Assembly: GCF_009707865.1 (NCBI RefSeq)
Contig: NZ_WMBA01000039.1
Span: 1 to 64,000, forward strand
Origin: Amycolatopsis pithecellobii
Lineage (GTDB): Bacteria > Actinomycetota > Actinomycetes > Mycobacteriales > Pseudonocardiaceae
DNA: 64,000 nucleotides
Direction: 5' to 3'
A program made the position numbers and the translations under genes. Shown piece by piece: positions 47,087 to 56,916 of this stretch. The notes below the pieces were generated by a model. It saw nothing but the letters and a program-made list of their open reading frames with translations. It was not told the origin of the DNA and did not search any database. Positions within the stretch are counted from its first letter, which is position 1, and each line of letters begins with the position of its first letter.

Positions 47087-48241
47087 GTGTCCGCCACCCG
47101 AGAACAGCCGCGAAGCCGGCCGAGGCGATTCTTCACCGTCGCCGACGGCGGGCTGCTGCTGTTCCGCGTCCGCGACGTGCCGGTCCTGCTGGCGCCGTCC
47201 TGGTGGGTCGGCTCGCTCGTGGTGATCGTGCTCTACACCCCGATGGTGACCCGGCTGCTGCCGGATGCGAGCCCCGCCACCTCGTGGACACTCTCGGCCG
47301 CGTTCGCGGTGTTGCTCGGGCTTTCCGTGCTGCTGCACGAACTCGGGCACGTCGTCGTCGCGTTGCGGATGGGCATCCCGGTGCGGCGGCTGCGGCTGTT
47401 CCTCCTCGGTGGACTGTCCGAAGTGGCCAGAACACCGCGAGAGCCGCGCCAGGAAGGTCTCGTGGCGGCCGCGGGCCCGGTCGTGTCGGTGCTGCTCGCG
47501 TTGTTCTGCGGGCTGCTGCTGCTCGCCGTCCCGTCCGGCACCGCGGCGTGGCTGCTGGTGGCCGAATGCGCGGTCGCGAACCTCGCGGTCGGGTTGTTCA
47601 ACCTGCTGCCCGGGTTGCCGCTCGACGGCGGGCGGATGCTGCGCGCGGGTGTGTGGGCGCTGAGCGGGATCAGGGCACGCGGCACCAAGGCGGCCGTCGC
47701 CGGCGGCGGTGTGGTCGCCGCGGCGCTGCTGTTGTGGGCGATCTTCGGCATGGCCTCGGGCAGCGAGGATCGCTGGCTGCGCCTCGGCGTGTGCGCGGTG
47801 ACGGCGTGGTTCGTGGCGATGGGCGCGGGCGCCGAGCTGTCCGCGGAGAACAGCCGCAGCTGGCCGGACGGGCTCGCGCTCTCCGATCTGGTCCGCCCCG
47901 TGCTGCAACTACCCGCGGAGAGCCCGGTGTCCGACGCGCTGGCCGCGTCCGCCGGGCGCGGTGTCGTTCTCGTGCGGGCCGACGGGGTCGCCGCCGGGCT
48001 GCTCGACGAGAACGACGCGCAGCGCCTGGCCGCGACGTCACCGCAGGCGCCCGCGGAGCTCGCCGCGGAACCGATCCGCGCGGAGACCGTGCTGCTCGCC
48101 TCCGAGCCGGGGGAGGAGATTGCGGAACGCGTGCGCGAGACCGCGGCGTGGCAGTTCCTCGTCGTCGACGACGAGGGCCGTCCCGCGGGAGTGCTGCGCC
48201 GCGAAGACCTCCGGGTCGCGCTCGCCCGCCGTCCCCGCTGA
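47087..48241 (+). CDS. Site-2 protease (M50) with CBS domains
   Basis: A 384-residue membrane metalloprotease with about six transmembrane helices. The zinc motif HELGH lies in SVLLHELGHVVVAL, and the third ligand in LLPGLPLDGGRMLRAGVW (DG). A pair of weak CBS domains fills about 265-384. The family releases membrane-bound factors by intramembrane cleavage or acts in sporulation-type signalling. The GTG at 47087 is set by a leaderless promoter. The substrate is unknown. Confidence 0.9.
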   Translation: MSATREQPRSRPRRFFTVADGGLLLFRVRDVPVLLAPSWWVGSLVVIVLYTPMVTRLLPDASPATSWTLSAAFAVLLGLSVLLHELGHVVVALRMGIPVRRLRLFLLGGLSEVARTPREPRQEGLVAAAGPVVSVLLALFCGLLLLAVPSGTAAWLLVAECAVANLAVGLFNLLPGLPLDGGRMLRAGVWALSGIRARGTKAAVAGGGVVAAALLLWAIFGMASGSEDRWLRLGVCAVTAWFVAMGAGAELSAENSRSWPDGLALSDLVRPVLQLPAESPVSDALAASAGRGVVLVRADGVAAGLLDENDAQRLAATSPQAPAELAAEPIRAETVLLASEPGEEIAERVRETAAWQFLVVDDEGRPAGVLRREDLRVALARRPR

Positions 48242-48279
48242 ACCACGTCACCGGCTGCTCTGCGAGGATCGGGCGCTGC

Positions 48280-49223
<944 letters not shown>

Positions 49224-49242
49224 GACCGCCCGGGAAACCGGG

Positions 49243-50007
49243 TCAGCTCGTCTTGTCTCCCGCGTAGCACCAGACGCCGCCTTCGAGTTTCAGGCCGATC
49301 TGGAAGTCCTTGGTGCCGCCGGGGCCCTTCGCGGTGGCCGGGACGAGCGCGGTGTCCCCGGATTTCTGGGCCTCGCCGTTGATCGTCACCGAGATCCCCG
49401 GTGGGATGTCCGGTGCCTGCTGGCCGGTGCTCATACACACCGTGTCCTGCAGCGCCTGCCGGTCGGCGTTGCCGTAGGCCTGTGCCACCGCGGCCGCGGT
49501 CTCGTCCGGGCTCGACTTGCCGCCGGCCGCTGGGGTGCCGCTCGATGCCGGGGAGCTGGGCGTCCGGCTGGCGGACTTGCTCTTGCTACCCGACGGGGCC
49601 GCCTGGGACGGGCTCGCCGGCGCGGCGTTGCCGCCCTTGTCGCCGTTGCCGGTCAACAGGATCAGCGCGGTCACGCCACCGCCGACCAGCACGACCACCG
49701 CCGCCACGATCGCGATGATCATCCCGGTCCGCTTCTTCGGCGGCTCGCCACCGGGACCGCCGGGGAACTGGCCATAGCCGTACTGCTGCGTCGGGTAACC
49801 CTGCTGCGGATATCCCTGTTGCGGCTGGGGACCGCTCTGCGGATATCCCTGCTGCGGCTGCTGCCCGCTCTGCGGATACCCGGGCTGCTGCCCATAGCCC
49901 GGCTGGGGACCGCCGCCGGGCTGCTGGCCCCAAGGACTCTGCTGGCCCTGCTGACCGTAGGGATCCTGCGGGCCCCACTGGCCTGGCTGCTGTGGCGGAT
50001 AGGTCAT
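49243..50007 (-). CDS. Membrane-anchored hypothetical protein with Gln/Pro/Gly/Tyr repeats
   Basis: A 254-residue protein. Residues 1-90 are low complexity with repeated units like YPQSGPQPQQG and GYGQQPGYP; a basic KKR precedes one transmembrane helix (about 95-117). A Ser/Pro/Ala linker then leads to an extracytoplasmic domain of about 95 residues, with a Cys pair (DTVCMSTG, GVWCYAG) that could form a disulfide. The layout is like the protein at 17023-18336, but the outer domains do not look related. Function is unknown. Confidence 0.78.
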   Translation of the reverse strand: MTYPPQQPGQWGPQDPYGQQGQQSPWGQQPGGGPQPGYGQQPGYPQSGQQPQQGYPQSGPQPQQGYPQQGYPTQQYGYGQFPGGPGGEPPKKRTGMIIAIVAAVVVLVGGGVTALILLTGNGDKGGNAAPASPSQAAPSGSKSKSASRTPSSPASSGTPAAGGKSSPDETAAAVAQAYGNADRQALQDTVCMSTGQQAPDIPPGISVTINGEAQKSGDTALVPATAKGPGGTKDFQIGLKLEGGVWCYAGDKTS

Positions 50008-50538
50008 CGGACGGTGCCCCCTCGCTCGGGCGGGACCGGTGCCGTGCTCGGGTGCGATCCGGCTTCAGGATTCATCGATGCACCACTCGGGCCCCTGCTG
50101 CTTCCTCGGGATGGTCATGTTGTGTCGTCCCGTCATAGGTCGGTCTACGACGGATTTCGCCGTGTGGCGCTCCGGCGTGATCGTAACGTCGCGTCCGGCA
50201 GCGCTCCCGACCAGCTTCTCGCGCGGCGGCCCGCGCCCGTTTTTCCCTTGGTTTGAACGAAATCCGCCGGGGAAATCGTTATATGAAGGTCCTGTAAAGC
50301 CTTGATGGGGTGGTCGTGACATGGGTGAATCGCAGACAGCCCGGTCGGCCGCACTCCGTGGTTCAGGTTTTACGGAGAGTAGTTCAGGGCGCCGTCGACC
50401 GTGCACCGTGACGGCCGCTTGTGCAGCGCGTGGGAACGTGTATCCGGTGCGACGCGCCGATCCTGTGATGCGGATAGACCTTTTCTTGTCGGTGATCGCC
50501 GGTACCGTGGATGAAAAGCACTCCGAGGAGGTGCCGAC
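50008..50538. other. 531-bp gene-free region between divergent genes, with arc promoter candidate
   Basis: No convincing gene is seen; the open frames here lack ribosome sites and overlap neighbours. A near-palindrome CGTCATAG/CTACGACG lies around 50132-50153, close to the start of the minus-strand gene. A TACCGT hexamer (50503-50508) about 30 nt upstream of the arc ATG could be its -10; a good -35 is not evident. Directly before arc is GAGGAGG (50525-50531), so arc is translated from a leadered mRNA. The length is unusual for this gene-dense window. Confidence 0.45.
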
Positions 50539-52359
50539 ATGCAACACGACCTTCCCGGAGGTCGGCATGAAGAAGCCGACCCTTCAGAGACGACTGGAGC
50601 AGCAACGACGCCGGACGAGTACGCGCGGCAGATGCGTTTCCTCGAGGAGGAAGTCGCGCTGCTGCGCAGGAAGCTGACCGATTCACCCCGCCAGAACCGG
50701 GTGCTGGAACAACGCCTCGCCGAGGCCTCAGAGCGTGTGGCCCAGCTCACCGAGCGGAACAGCAAACTGGTCGAGACCTTGCGCGAGGCGCGTGGGCAGT
50801 TGCTCGCGCTGCGCGAGGAGGTCGACCGGCTTGCCCAGCCGCCCAGCGGTTATGGCGTCTTCGTCGAGGCCTATGAGGACAGCACGGTCGATGTTTTCAC
50901 CGCGGGCCGCAAGATGCGGGTTTCCGTGTCCCCGGCGGTGGAGATCGACTCGCTGCAGCGCGGCCAGGCGCTGCGGCTGAACGAGGCCCTCACCGTCGTG
51001 GAAGGTGGTGATTTCGAGCGTACCGGTGAGGTGTGCGCGCTCCGCGAGGTGCTCGCCCCCGAGGTGGAAAACGGCCCGCATCGCGCACTCGTCGTCGGTC
51101 ACGCCGACGAGGAACGCGTGGTGTGGCTGTCCGGTCCGCTGGCCGCGCAGCCGCTCAAGCCGGGTGATTCGCTGCTGGTGGACTCGAAGGCGGGCTACGC
51201 CTACGAGCGGGTGCCCAAGGCCGAGGTCGAGGATCTCGTGCTCGAAGAGGTCCCCGATGTTCGCTACGAGGACATCGGCGGGCTCGGCAGGCAGATCGAG
51301 CAGATCCGCGACGCGGTCGAACTGCCGTTCCTGCACGCCGATCTCTACCGTGAGTACGAGTTGCGGCCGCCCAAGGGGGTCCTGCTCTACGGCCCGCCCG
51401 GCTGCGGGAAGACGCTGATCGCCAAGGCGGTGGCCAACTCGCTGGCCAAGAAGGTCGCCGAGGCGCGGGGAGATGCGGATGGCGCGACTGGTCATATCGA
51501 GGCCAAGTCGTACTTCCTCAACATCAAGGGCCCCGAGCTGCTGAACAAGTTCGTCGGTGAGACCGAGCGGAGCATCCGCCTGATCTTCCAGCGGGCACGG
51601 GAAAAGGCCTCGGGTGGCACCCCGGTCATCGTCTTCTTCGACGAGATGGAGTCGATCTTCCGGACCCGTGGCAGCGGGGTCTCCTCCGACGTGGAGACCA
51701 CGATCGTGCCGCAGCTGCTGGCGGAGATCGACGGTGTCGAGGGGCTCGAGAACGTCATCGTGATCGGTGCCTCCAACCGGGAGGACATGATCGACCCGGC
51801 GATCCTGCGGCCCGGCCGGCTGGACGTGAAGATCAAGATCGAACGGCCGGACGCCGAGGGTGCGAAGGACATCTTCTCCAAGTACCTGACGTCCGGGCTG
51901 CCGATCCACGCCGACGATCTCGCCGAGTTCGGCGGCGACGTGCCGGCCACGATCGACGCGATGATCCAGCACACGGTCGAGCGGATGTACGAGGAGACCG
52001 ACGAGAACCGGTTCCTCGAGGTCACCTATGCCAACGGGGACAAGGAGATCCTTTACTTCCGTGACTTCAACTCGGGCGCGATGATCCAGAACATCGTGGA
52101 CCGGGCGAAGAAGTCGGCGATCAAGTCGGTGCTGGAGACCAAGCAGCCGGGTCTGCGGGTGCAGCACCTGCTCGACGCGATCGTGGACGAGTTCGCGGAG
52201 AACGAGGACCTGCCGAACACGACGAACCCGGACGACTGGGCCCGGATCTCCGGCAAGAAGGGCGAGCGGATCGTCTACATCCGCACGCTCGTCACCGGCA
52301 AGAACCAGGACTCCGGCCGCGTGATCGACACCGCGACCAACACCGGTCAGTACCTGTAA
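50539..52359 (+). CDS. arc: ARC/Mpa, proteasome-associated AAA+ unfoldase
   Basis: A 606-residue hexameric ATPase that recognises pupylated proteins and threads them into the PrcAB proteasome. In order: N-terminal coiled coil for Pup binding (about 28-97, Leu/Glu-rich), two OB-fold domains (about 100-245), and the AAA module with Walker A GPPGCGKT (285-292) and Walker [10 protein letters not shown] (about 363-371). The C-terminus TGQYL is the docking motif that opens the 20S gate. The ATG has GAGGAGG 7 nt upstream. A terminator follows 10 nt after the stop. Confidence 0.97.
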   Translation: MQHDLPGGRHEEADPSETTGAATTPDEYARQMRFLEEEVALLRRKLTDSPRQNRVLEQRLAEASERVAQLTERNSKLVETLREARGQLLALREEVDRLAQPPSGYGVFVEAYEDSTVDVFTAGRKMRVSVSPAVEIDSLQRGQALRLNEALTVVEGGDFERTGEVCALREVLAPEVENGPHRALVVGHADEERVVWLSGPLAAQPLKPGDSLLVDSKAGYAYERVPKAEVEDLVLEEVPDVRYEDIGGLGRQIEQIRDAVELPFLHADLYREYELRPPKGVLLYGPPGCGKTLIAKAVANSLAKKVAEARGDADGATGHIEAKSYFLNIKGPELLNKFVGETERSIRLIFQRAREKASGGTPVIVFFDEMESIFRTRGSGVSSDVETTIVPQLLAEIDGVEGLENVIVIGASNREDMIDPAILRPGRLDVKIKIERPDAEGAKDIFSKYLTSGLPIHADDLAEFGGDVPATIDAMIQHTVERMYEETDENRFLEVTYANGDKEILYFRDFNSGAMIQNIVDRAKKSAIKSVLETKQPGLRVQHLLDAIVDEFAENEDLPNTTNPDDWARISGKKGERIVYIRTLVTGKNQDSGRVIDTATNTGQYL

Positions 52360-52369
52360 GAAGAGCGCG

Positions 52370-52405
52370 AACGAGGGCCATCGGAAACTCCGGTGGCCCT
52401 CGTTT
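52370..52405 (+). terminator. Terminator of arc
   Basis: An 11-bp stem, AACGAGGGCCA (52370-52380) / TGGCCCTCGTT (52394-52404), ends in TTT. It is 10 nt past the arc stop and would separate arc from the inserted genes downstream. Confidence 0.75.
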
Positions 52406-52428
52406 GCATGTCCTGCCGCCCGTTGGCT

Positions 52429-52453
52429 GTATAACGCCCTATACTTCGGCTCC
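52429..52453 (+). promoter_or_regulatory. Promoter/operator of the 112-residue gene
   Basis: GTATA (52429-52433) and TATAC (52440-52444) form an inverted repeat with a 6-bp centre, overlapping a TATACT hexamer (52440-52445) placed 8 nt before the GTG. A related GTATAAC recurs at the end of the gene (52787-52793). It could be a site for autoregulation by the small HTH-like product. Confidence 0.45.
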
Positions 52454-52792
52454 GTGAGCGAGCCCTTTCGTCCCCGTGCCCCCATCACCGCCGCGGATGT
52501 GCTGTCGTGGCTGGAAGAAACCGCGGTCGCCGTCCGCGCGGGCGAGGTGAGCGCGGACGACCTGATCGCCGTCCTCGGCGAGTTACGGCGCGCCTCGGCG
52601 GCCTGCGCGGACGCCTCCGACTGGGCGCTGCTGGCCGCACGTGAGGAGGGGGCCAGCCTCCGGCAGATCGCGCCCGTGTTCGGCAAGGGCTACGTACGGG
52701 CGCCTGCGGCGCGGCTGGAGAAGCTGCACCGGCAGGCGCTCAGTTCAGCGCAGTGGCTGGAAATACTCCGGCAGCGCGCCGACGGTGTATAA
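52454..52792 (+). CDS. Small HTH-like hypothetical protein
   Basis: A 112-residue all-helical protein. The C-terminal half (EEGASLRQIAPVFGKGYVRAPAARLEKLHR) looks like a helix-turn-helix followed by a basic helix, so DNA binding is plausible. There is no known family name I can give. It lies between arc and the rest of the Pup genes, after the arc terminator, with its own promoter and an overlapping inverted repeat. Confidence 0.7.
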   Translation: MSEPFRPRAPITAADVLSWLEETAVAVRAGEVSADDLIAVLGELRRASAACADASDWALLAAREEGASLRQIAPVFGKGYVRAPAARLEKLHRQALSSAQWLEILRQRADGV

Positions 52793-52859
52793 CAATCTCG
52801 GGGCGGCATGGAATCCGTGATGTCCAGCCGGTGCCGGACGCGGACGAAAGGGGAGGCCC

Positions 52860-53786
52860 CTGCGTATCGGACTCGGCCTAGCCGCCTTGGGCAGGCCGGC
52901 CTACATCAACCTGGGCAGGGTGGACGAACTTCCCGCCAAGCGGGACGTCGACACGATGCGGCGGGCGACCCATGCTGTGCTCGACGCGGCATATCAGGCC
53001 GGGGTTCGCTGGTTCGACGTCGCGCGCTCGTACGGCCGCGCCGAGGAGTTCCTGGCCGGGTGGCTGCGCCTGCGCAAACCCGCGGACGTCACGGTGTCCA
53101 GCAAATGGGGCTACACCTACGTCGGCGGCTGGCGGCTGGACGCGGCGATGCACGAGGTCAAGGAGCATTCGGCGAGCAGCTTTTCCCGCCAGTGGACCGA
53201 AAGCCGCGCGCAGCTGGGTTCCGCGATCAACCTGTACCAGGTGCACTCGCTGACCATGGACAGCCCGCTGTTCAGCGACGAGCCGTTGCTGAGAGCGCTT
53301 TCCGCGCTCGATGACGACGGGGTGCGCGTCGGTTTCTCCACGTCGGGTCCGGGACAGGGCGACGTGATCCGCCGCGCCTTCGCACTGCGGGTCGCAGGAA
53401 AACCGATCTTCACCGCGGTGCAGTCCACCTGGAACGTGCTGGAGCCCTCGGCCGGGCGCGCGCTCGCCGAGGCACACGCGGCCGGAAACCTGGTACTGGT
53501 CAAGGAAACTCTGGCCAACGGCAGGCTGGTGGTATCGCCGCCACCGGTGCTGTCCCGGATCGCGGCGCGGCACGGCGTGGGCCCGGATGCGATCGCGGTC
53601 GCGGCGGTGCTGGCCCGGCCGTGGGCGTCGACAGTGCTCGTCGGCCCGGCCAGCCCGGCGCAGCTGGCCGCCAACCTCGCCGCCACCAGGGTGAATCTCG
53701 CCGACGGCGAACTGCGCGCGCTGGCGTCGCTGGCCGAGCCGCCCCGGGAGTACTGGGGACGGAGATCCTCTTTGCACTGGCGGTAA
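52860..53786 (+). CDS. Aldo/keto reductase, probably starting at CTG
   Basis: A 308-residue NADPH-dependent aldo/keto reductase. The catalytic Tyr is in WFDVARSYGRAEEFLAGWL, Lys in TVSSKWGYTYVGG and His in INLYQVHSLT. An in-frame TTG at 52887 would drop the first beta strand (LRIGLGLAALGRP), which the family always has. A CTG at 52860 restores it and has GGGGAGG about 4-5 nt upstream, so I prefer this rare start. It sits inside the proteasome locus without an obvious functional link. The C-terminus (PPREYWGRR) is typical. Confidence 0.85.
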   Translation: MRIGLGLAALGRPAYINLGRVDELPAKRDVDTMRRATHAVLDAAYQAGVRWFDVARSYGRAEEFLAGWLRLRKPADVTVSSKWGYTYVGGWRLDAAMHEVKEHSASSFSRQWTESRAQLGSAINLYQVHSLTMDSPLFSDEPLLRALSALDDDGVRVGFSTSGPGQGDVIRRAFALRVAGKPIFTAVQSTWNVLEPSAGRALAEAHAAGNLVLVKETLANGRLVVSPPPVLSRIAARHGVGPDAIAVAAVLARPWASTVLVGPASPAQLAANLAATRVNLADGELRALASLAEPPREYWGRRSSLHWR

Positions 53787-53833
53787 AGGCTTCGGCTAGT
53801 CTCGGCGCCCCGGCAACTGGAAGGAACGACTCG

Positions 53834-54457
53834 GTGCGTCACGGACGGGTAGTGGTCCTGAGCGCGGTGCTGCTGGCCGGACTCGCCGGTTGCGCCGACC
53901 GGCCCAACGATCTCGAGACTTACTACGACAGCCCGGGTCACTCGGCCACGCCACCGAGCGCGCCGCCGTCGGCTTCGGCGACCGCCCCGGATCCGGCGGT
54001 CACGGCGACGAGGAACGCGCAGCGGGCCATCGCCGGTGAGGTCGCCGCCGCCGTGCTCACCAAGGACGATCTCGCGAGCGAAGGGGTGCGGGCCACGAGC
54101 CAGCGCCCGGAGAACGGCGACTGCTTCCACGCGGTGCCCGCCGGTGATCCCCGCGGGTCGAGCTGGACCTACCCGAGTGGTTCCTCATTCGTCCAGCAGG
54201 TCACCGGTTACCTCGACCAGACCGCGGTGGACGTCCTGAACCGGGTCCAGTGCGACGGCCAGAAACTGACGGTGCCACTGCCGCCGGGCGCCGAGGCGGT
54301 GCGTGGCTGGTGCGCCGGCGGCACCTGCACCGTGCTGCTCGCGGCCGGGCACGTGCTGTCCGGCCTGCAGGTCACCGCGACGTCGGCCGGCCGCGCCACC
54401 GATGCGATCAAAAGCCTCACCCCGCTCGCGGCGCGCAAACTCCCGGCTCAGCCATGA
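53834..54457 (+). CDS. Putative lipoprotein
   Basis: A 207-residue exported protein. The signal peptide ends in a lipobox LAGLAGC with Cys at about residue 20, so it should be a diacylated lipoprotein on the outer face of the membrane. A Ser/Pro/Ala linker (about 30-55) leads to a domain with four Cys residues (GDCFHAV, RVQCDGQ, GWCAGGTC), probably two disulfides. It resembles the sensor-domain-containing lipoproteins of actinobacteria. Its last 10 nt overlap the convergent NUDIX gene. Confidence 0.82.
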   Translation: MRHGRVVVLSAVLLAGLAGCADRPNDLETYYDSPGHSATPPSAPPSASATAPDPAVTATRNAQRAIAGEVAAAVLTKDDLASEGVRATSQRPENGDCFHAVPAGDPRGSSWTYPSGSSFVQQVTGYLDQTAVDVLNRVQCDGQKLTVPLPPGAEAVRGWCAGGTCTVLLAAGHVLSGLQVTATSAGRATDAIKSLTPLAARKLPAQP

Positions 54458-54870
54458 CGACGGAACCACTCCAGGATTCCGGCGCGCCCATCGGGAATCA
54501 TCGGGCTGTCCGGGCCCTCGGCCCATTCCCGTAGTTCGGCGAGCGTGATCCAACGGCCGTCGACGATCTCTTCGGCCTGATGAACAATCGGCCTGTCCCA
54601 GCGAGCCTCGAACGTGAAGTTGTGGCACCGGTACGGCGGCTTCTCGAAGACATGCGTGAACACCGGCGTCAGTTCCACGCCGTACACGCCCAGTTCCTCG
54701 TCCAGCTCCCGGAAAGCGCATTCAGCCGGTGTCTCCCCGGCCGCGACCACCCCGCCCGCCCAGCAGTCCCACAGACCAGGGAACACGTCCTTGTCCGGTG
54801 ACCGGCGGTGCAGGTGCCGCGCGAGTTGCGCGTTCCCGGTGCGCGAGTTGCGCGTTCCCGCCGCACGCAA
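54448..54870 (-). CDS. NUDIX hydrolase with 5' end replaced by repeats (probably truncated)
   Basis: The C-terminal 120 or so residues are a good NUDIX hydrolase: PDKDVFPGLWDCWAGG, and an intact Nudix box GVVAAGETPAECAFRELDEE followed by LGV. The family normally has some 50 more residues with a substrate strand before HRRSPDKD. Here the frame runs straight into repeat array D, where the only start is a TTG inside the repeats; the first 17 residues (e.g. GTRNSRTGNAQLAR) are repeat-coded. I regard it as a 5'-truncated gene, likely non-functional, though a short active form cannot be excluded. Confidence 0.65.
   Translation of the reverse strand: MRAAGTRNSRTGNAQLARHLHRRSPDKDVFPGLWDCWAGGVVAAGETPAECAFRELDEELGVYGVELTPVFTHVFEKPPYRCHNFTFEARWDRPIVHQAEEIVDGRWITLAELREWAEGPDSPMIPDGRAGILEWFRRHG
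54823..54857 (+). repeat. 22-bp-period repeat array D, forward block (2 copies)
   Basis: Two forward copies GAGTTGCGCGTTC at 54823 and 54845, 22 bp apart, lying at the broken 5' end of the NUDIX gene. They face the longer reverse block. Confidence 0.9.
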
Positions 54871-54990
54871 CGCTCAACTCGCGCGCTCCCAACGCTCAAC
54901 TCGCGCGCTCCCAACGCTCAACTCGCGCGCTCCCAACGCTCAACTCGCGCGCTCCCAACGCTCAACTCGCGCGCTCCGAACGCTCAACTC
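54868..54990 (-). repeat. 22-bp-period repeat array D, reverse block (6 copies)
   Basis: Six inverted copies with the core CAACGCTCAACTC at 54868, 54890, 54912, 54934 and 54956, and a variant (GAACGCTCAACTC) at 54978. The first five 22-bp units are virtually identical over their full length, unlike arrays A-C, which points to recent tandem amplification. The block ends about 85 bp upstream of dop. Confidence 0.92.
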
Positions 54991-55063
54991 GCGCGGGGAC
55001 AGGCGGGCGAGTGGTTACCGGCCCGCAATGTGGAGGCCACGCGCCCGCTGCCACGACGACCCG

Positions 55064-55075
55064 TAGGCTTGGCAC
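55064..55075 (+). promoter_or_regulatory. -10 element for leaderless dop transcript
   Basis: TAGGCT at 55064-55069, 6 nt, then ATG at 55076. No Shine-Dalgarno sequence is present. The promoter lies just downstream of repeat array D. Confidence 0.6.
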
Positions 55076-56578
55076 ATGCGGCGGATCATGGGAACCGAGG
55101 TCGAGTACGGCATCGCGGTGCCGGGCGACGCGACCGCGAACCCGGTGCTGACCTCGACACAGGTGGTGCTGGCCTACGCGGCGGCGGCCGACATCCCCCG
55201 GGCGCGCCGGGCGAGATGGGACTACGAGGTGGAGTCCCCGTTGCGGGACGCGCGCGGGTTCGACCTGGCAGGCCCCGGCGGGCCCGGCCACGACCCGGAC
55301 GTGGAGGACCTCGGCGCGGCCAACGTCATTCTCACCAACGGCGCCCGGCTCTACGTCGACCACGCGCACCCGGAGTACTCCGCGCCCGAGGTCACCAACG
55401 CGCGCGACGCGGTGATCTGGGACAAGGCGGGGGAGCGGGTGATGGAAGAAGCCGCGCTCAAGGCGGCCACCGTGCCCGGTCAGCCGTCCTTGCAGCTGTA
55501 CAAGAACAACGTCGACGGCAAGGGTGCCAGCTACGGCACCCACGAGAACTACCTGATGTCCCGCTCGACGCCGTTCACCTCGGTCATCGCCGGGCTCACC
55601 CCGTTCTTCGTCTCGCGCCAGGTCGTCACCGGCTCCGGCCGGGTCGGCATCGGCCCGCAGGGCGAGGAGGCGGGTTTCCAGCTCTCGCAGCGCTCGGACT
55701 ACATCGAGGTCGAGGTCGGCCTCGAGACGACGCTCAAGCGCGGCATCATCAACACCCGCGACGAGCCGCACGCCGACGCCGACAAGTACCGCAGGCTGCA
55801 CGTCATCGTCGGGGACGCGAACCTGGCCGAGTACTCCACGTTCCTCAAGGTCGGCACCACCGCGCTGGTGCTGGACATGATCGAGGCCGGCCAGCGGTTC
55901 GACGAGCTCAAGCTCGACGAGCCCGTCCGGTCCGTGCACCAGATCAGCCACGACCCGACGCTCAAGACGAAGGTTCCGCTCGCCGGCGGGAAGAAGTACA
56001 CCGGCCTGGAGATCCAGTTCGCCTACCACGAACTGGCCGCCGCGCACCTGGAACGCGAGGGCGGTGACGAGCAGTCCAAGGAGGTGCTGCGGGTCTGGGG
56101 CGAGGTGCTCGACGCGCTCGCGCGTGACCCGCAGGAATGCGCCGACCGGCTGGACTGGGTCGCCAAGCTGCGGCTGCTGGAAGGGTACCGGCAGCGGGAC
56201 CAGCTGAACTGGGGCGCGCCCCGGCTGCACCTGGTCGACCTGCAGTACTCCGACGTCCGCCTCGGCAAGGGCCTGTACAACCGGCTGGTCACCCGTGGCT
56301 CGATGAAGCGGCTGGTCAGCGAGGAGGAGGTCCGGCACGCGATCACGCACCCGCCGGAGGACACCCGCGCCTACTTCCGTGGCCGCACACTGGAGAAGTA
56401 CGCCACCTCGATCGCGGCCGCGTCGTGGGATTCGGTGATTTTCGACGTGGGTAAGGAATCCCTGGTGCGGATCCCGACTCTCGAACCGTTACGCGGCACG
56501 AAAGCGCACGTCGGAGAGCTGCTCGACGCGTCGGCGACCGCCGAGGAACTGGTCGAGGCGCTCACCGGCAGCGATTGA
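55076..56578 (+). CDS. dop: Dop, deamidase of Pup / depupylase
   Basis: A 500-residue carboxylate-amine ligase-fold enzyme that deamidates the C-terminal Gln of Pup and removes Pup from substrates. The ATP/Mg site begins [13 protein letters not shown] (Glu8). [31 protein letters not shown] and the conserved [20 protein letters not shown] block are family hallmarks. It is longer than PafA because of the Dop-specific loop region (around 40-80; [18 protein letters not shown]). Pup here ends in Gln, so Dop is required. Confidence 0.97.
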   Translation: MRRIMGTEVEYGIAVPGDATANPVLTSTQVVLAYAAAADIPRARRARWDYEVESPLRDARGFDLAGPGGPGHDPDVEDLGAANVILTNGARLYVDHAHPEYSAPEVTNARDAVIWDKAGERVMEEAALKAATVPGQPSLQLYKNNVDGKGASYGTHENYLMSRSTPFTSVIAGLTPFFVSRQVVTGSGRVGIGPQGEEAGFQLSQRSDYIEVEVGLETTLKRGIINTRDEPHADADKYRRLHVIVGDANLAEYSTFLKVGTTALVLDMIEAGQRFDELKLDEPVRSVHQISHDPTLKTKVPLAGGKKYTGLEIQFAYHELAAAHLEREGGDEQSKEVLRVWGEVLDALARDPQECADRLDWVAKLRLLEGYRQRDQLNWGAPRLHLVDLQYSDVRLGKGLYNRLVTRGSMKRLVSEEEVRHAITHPPEDTRAYFRGRTLEKYATSIAAASWDSVIFDVGKESLVRIPTLEPLRGTKAHVGELLDASATAEELVEALTGSD

Positions 56579-56650
56579 CACCTGCCGAACAGTGTCCCGA
56601 TTGTCGTCCCCACTGGGTAGTCTGGAACCAACAGCTCACCGGGAGGCGAG
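56577..56650 (+). promoter_or_regulatory. pup upstream region
   Basis: A consensus TTGACA lies at 56577-56582, overlapping the dop stop, but the sequence 17 bp on is a poor -10. A TAGTCT hexamer further down (about 56620-56625) could be an extended -10 with a short leader. GGGAGG precedes the ATG by about 5 nt. Co-transcription from dop is equally possible. Confidence 0.35.
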
Positions 56651-56845
56651 ATGGCTCAGGAAAAGATCGAAAAGCACGGTGGCGGCGACTCGGACGAAGA
56701 ACTCGAGGGCGGTGCTCCCGCCGGCCAGGAGCGCCGGGAAAAGCTCGGCGAGGACGTCGACACGATTCTCGACGAGATCGACGACGTGCTGGAGGAGAAC
56801 GCCGAGGACTTCGTGCGTGCCTACGTGCAAAAGGGTGGCCAGTAA
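56651..56845 (+). CDS. pup: Pup, prokaryotic ubiquitin-like protein
   Basis: A 64-residue disordered protein tag linked to lysines of proteasome substrates. The sequence is acidic, with the Mpa-binding helix about 30-58 (VDTILDEIDDVLEENAED) and the C-terminus KGGQ. The terminal Gln shows that Dop must convert it to Glu before PafA can attach it. It lies between dop and prcB, as in all Pup systems. Confidence 0.98.
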   Translation: MAQEKIEKHGGGDSDEELEGGAPAGQERREKLGEDVDTILDEIDDVLEENAEDFVRAYVQKGGQ

Positions 56846-56916
56846 GCTCGCCTCGCCCCGCCACTAGGCTCACCACACCACCAGCCCCACCGACCTGACG
56901 GGAATCACGAGCACGC

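Noticed and set aside
50321-50677. A 118-codon open frame before arc
   Set aside because: It overlaps the coiled-coil start of arc in another frame, is Arg/Ser-rich and has no family features.
54808-56067. Open frames running through repeat array D with 22-residue protein repeats (NAQLARSQRSTRA-type)
   Set aside because: A 22-bp repeat without stop codons automatically gives a 22-residue protein repeat in each frame. There is no ribosome site, and dop occupies the other frame.
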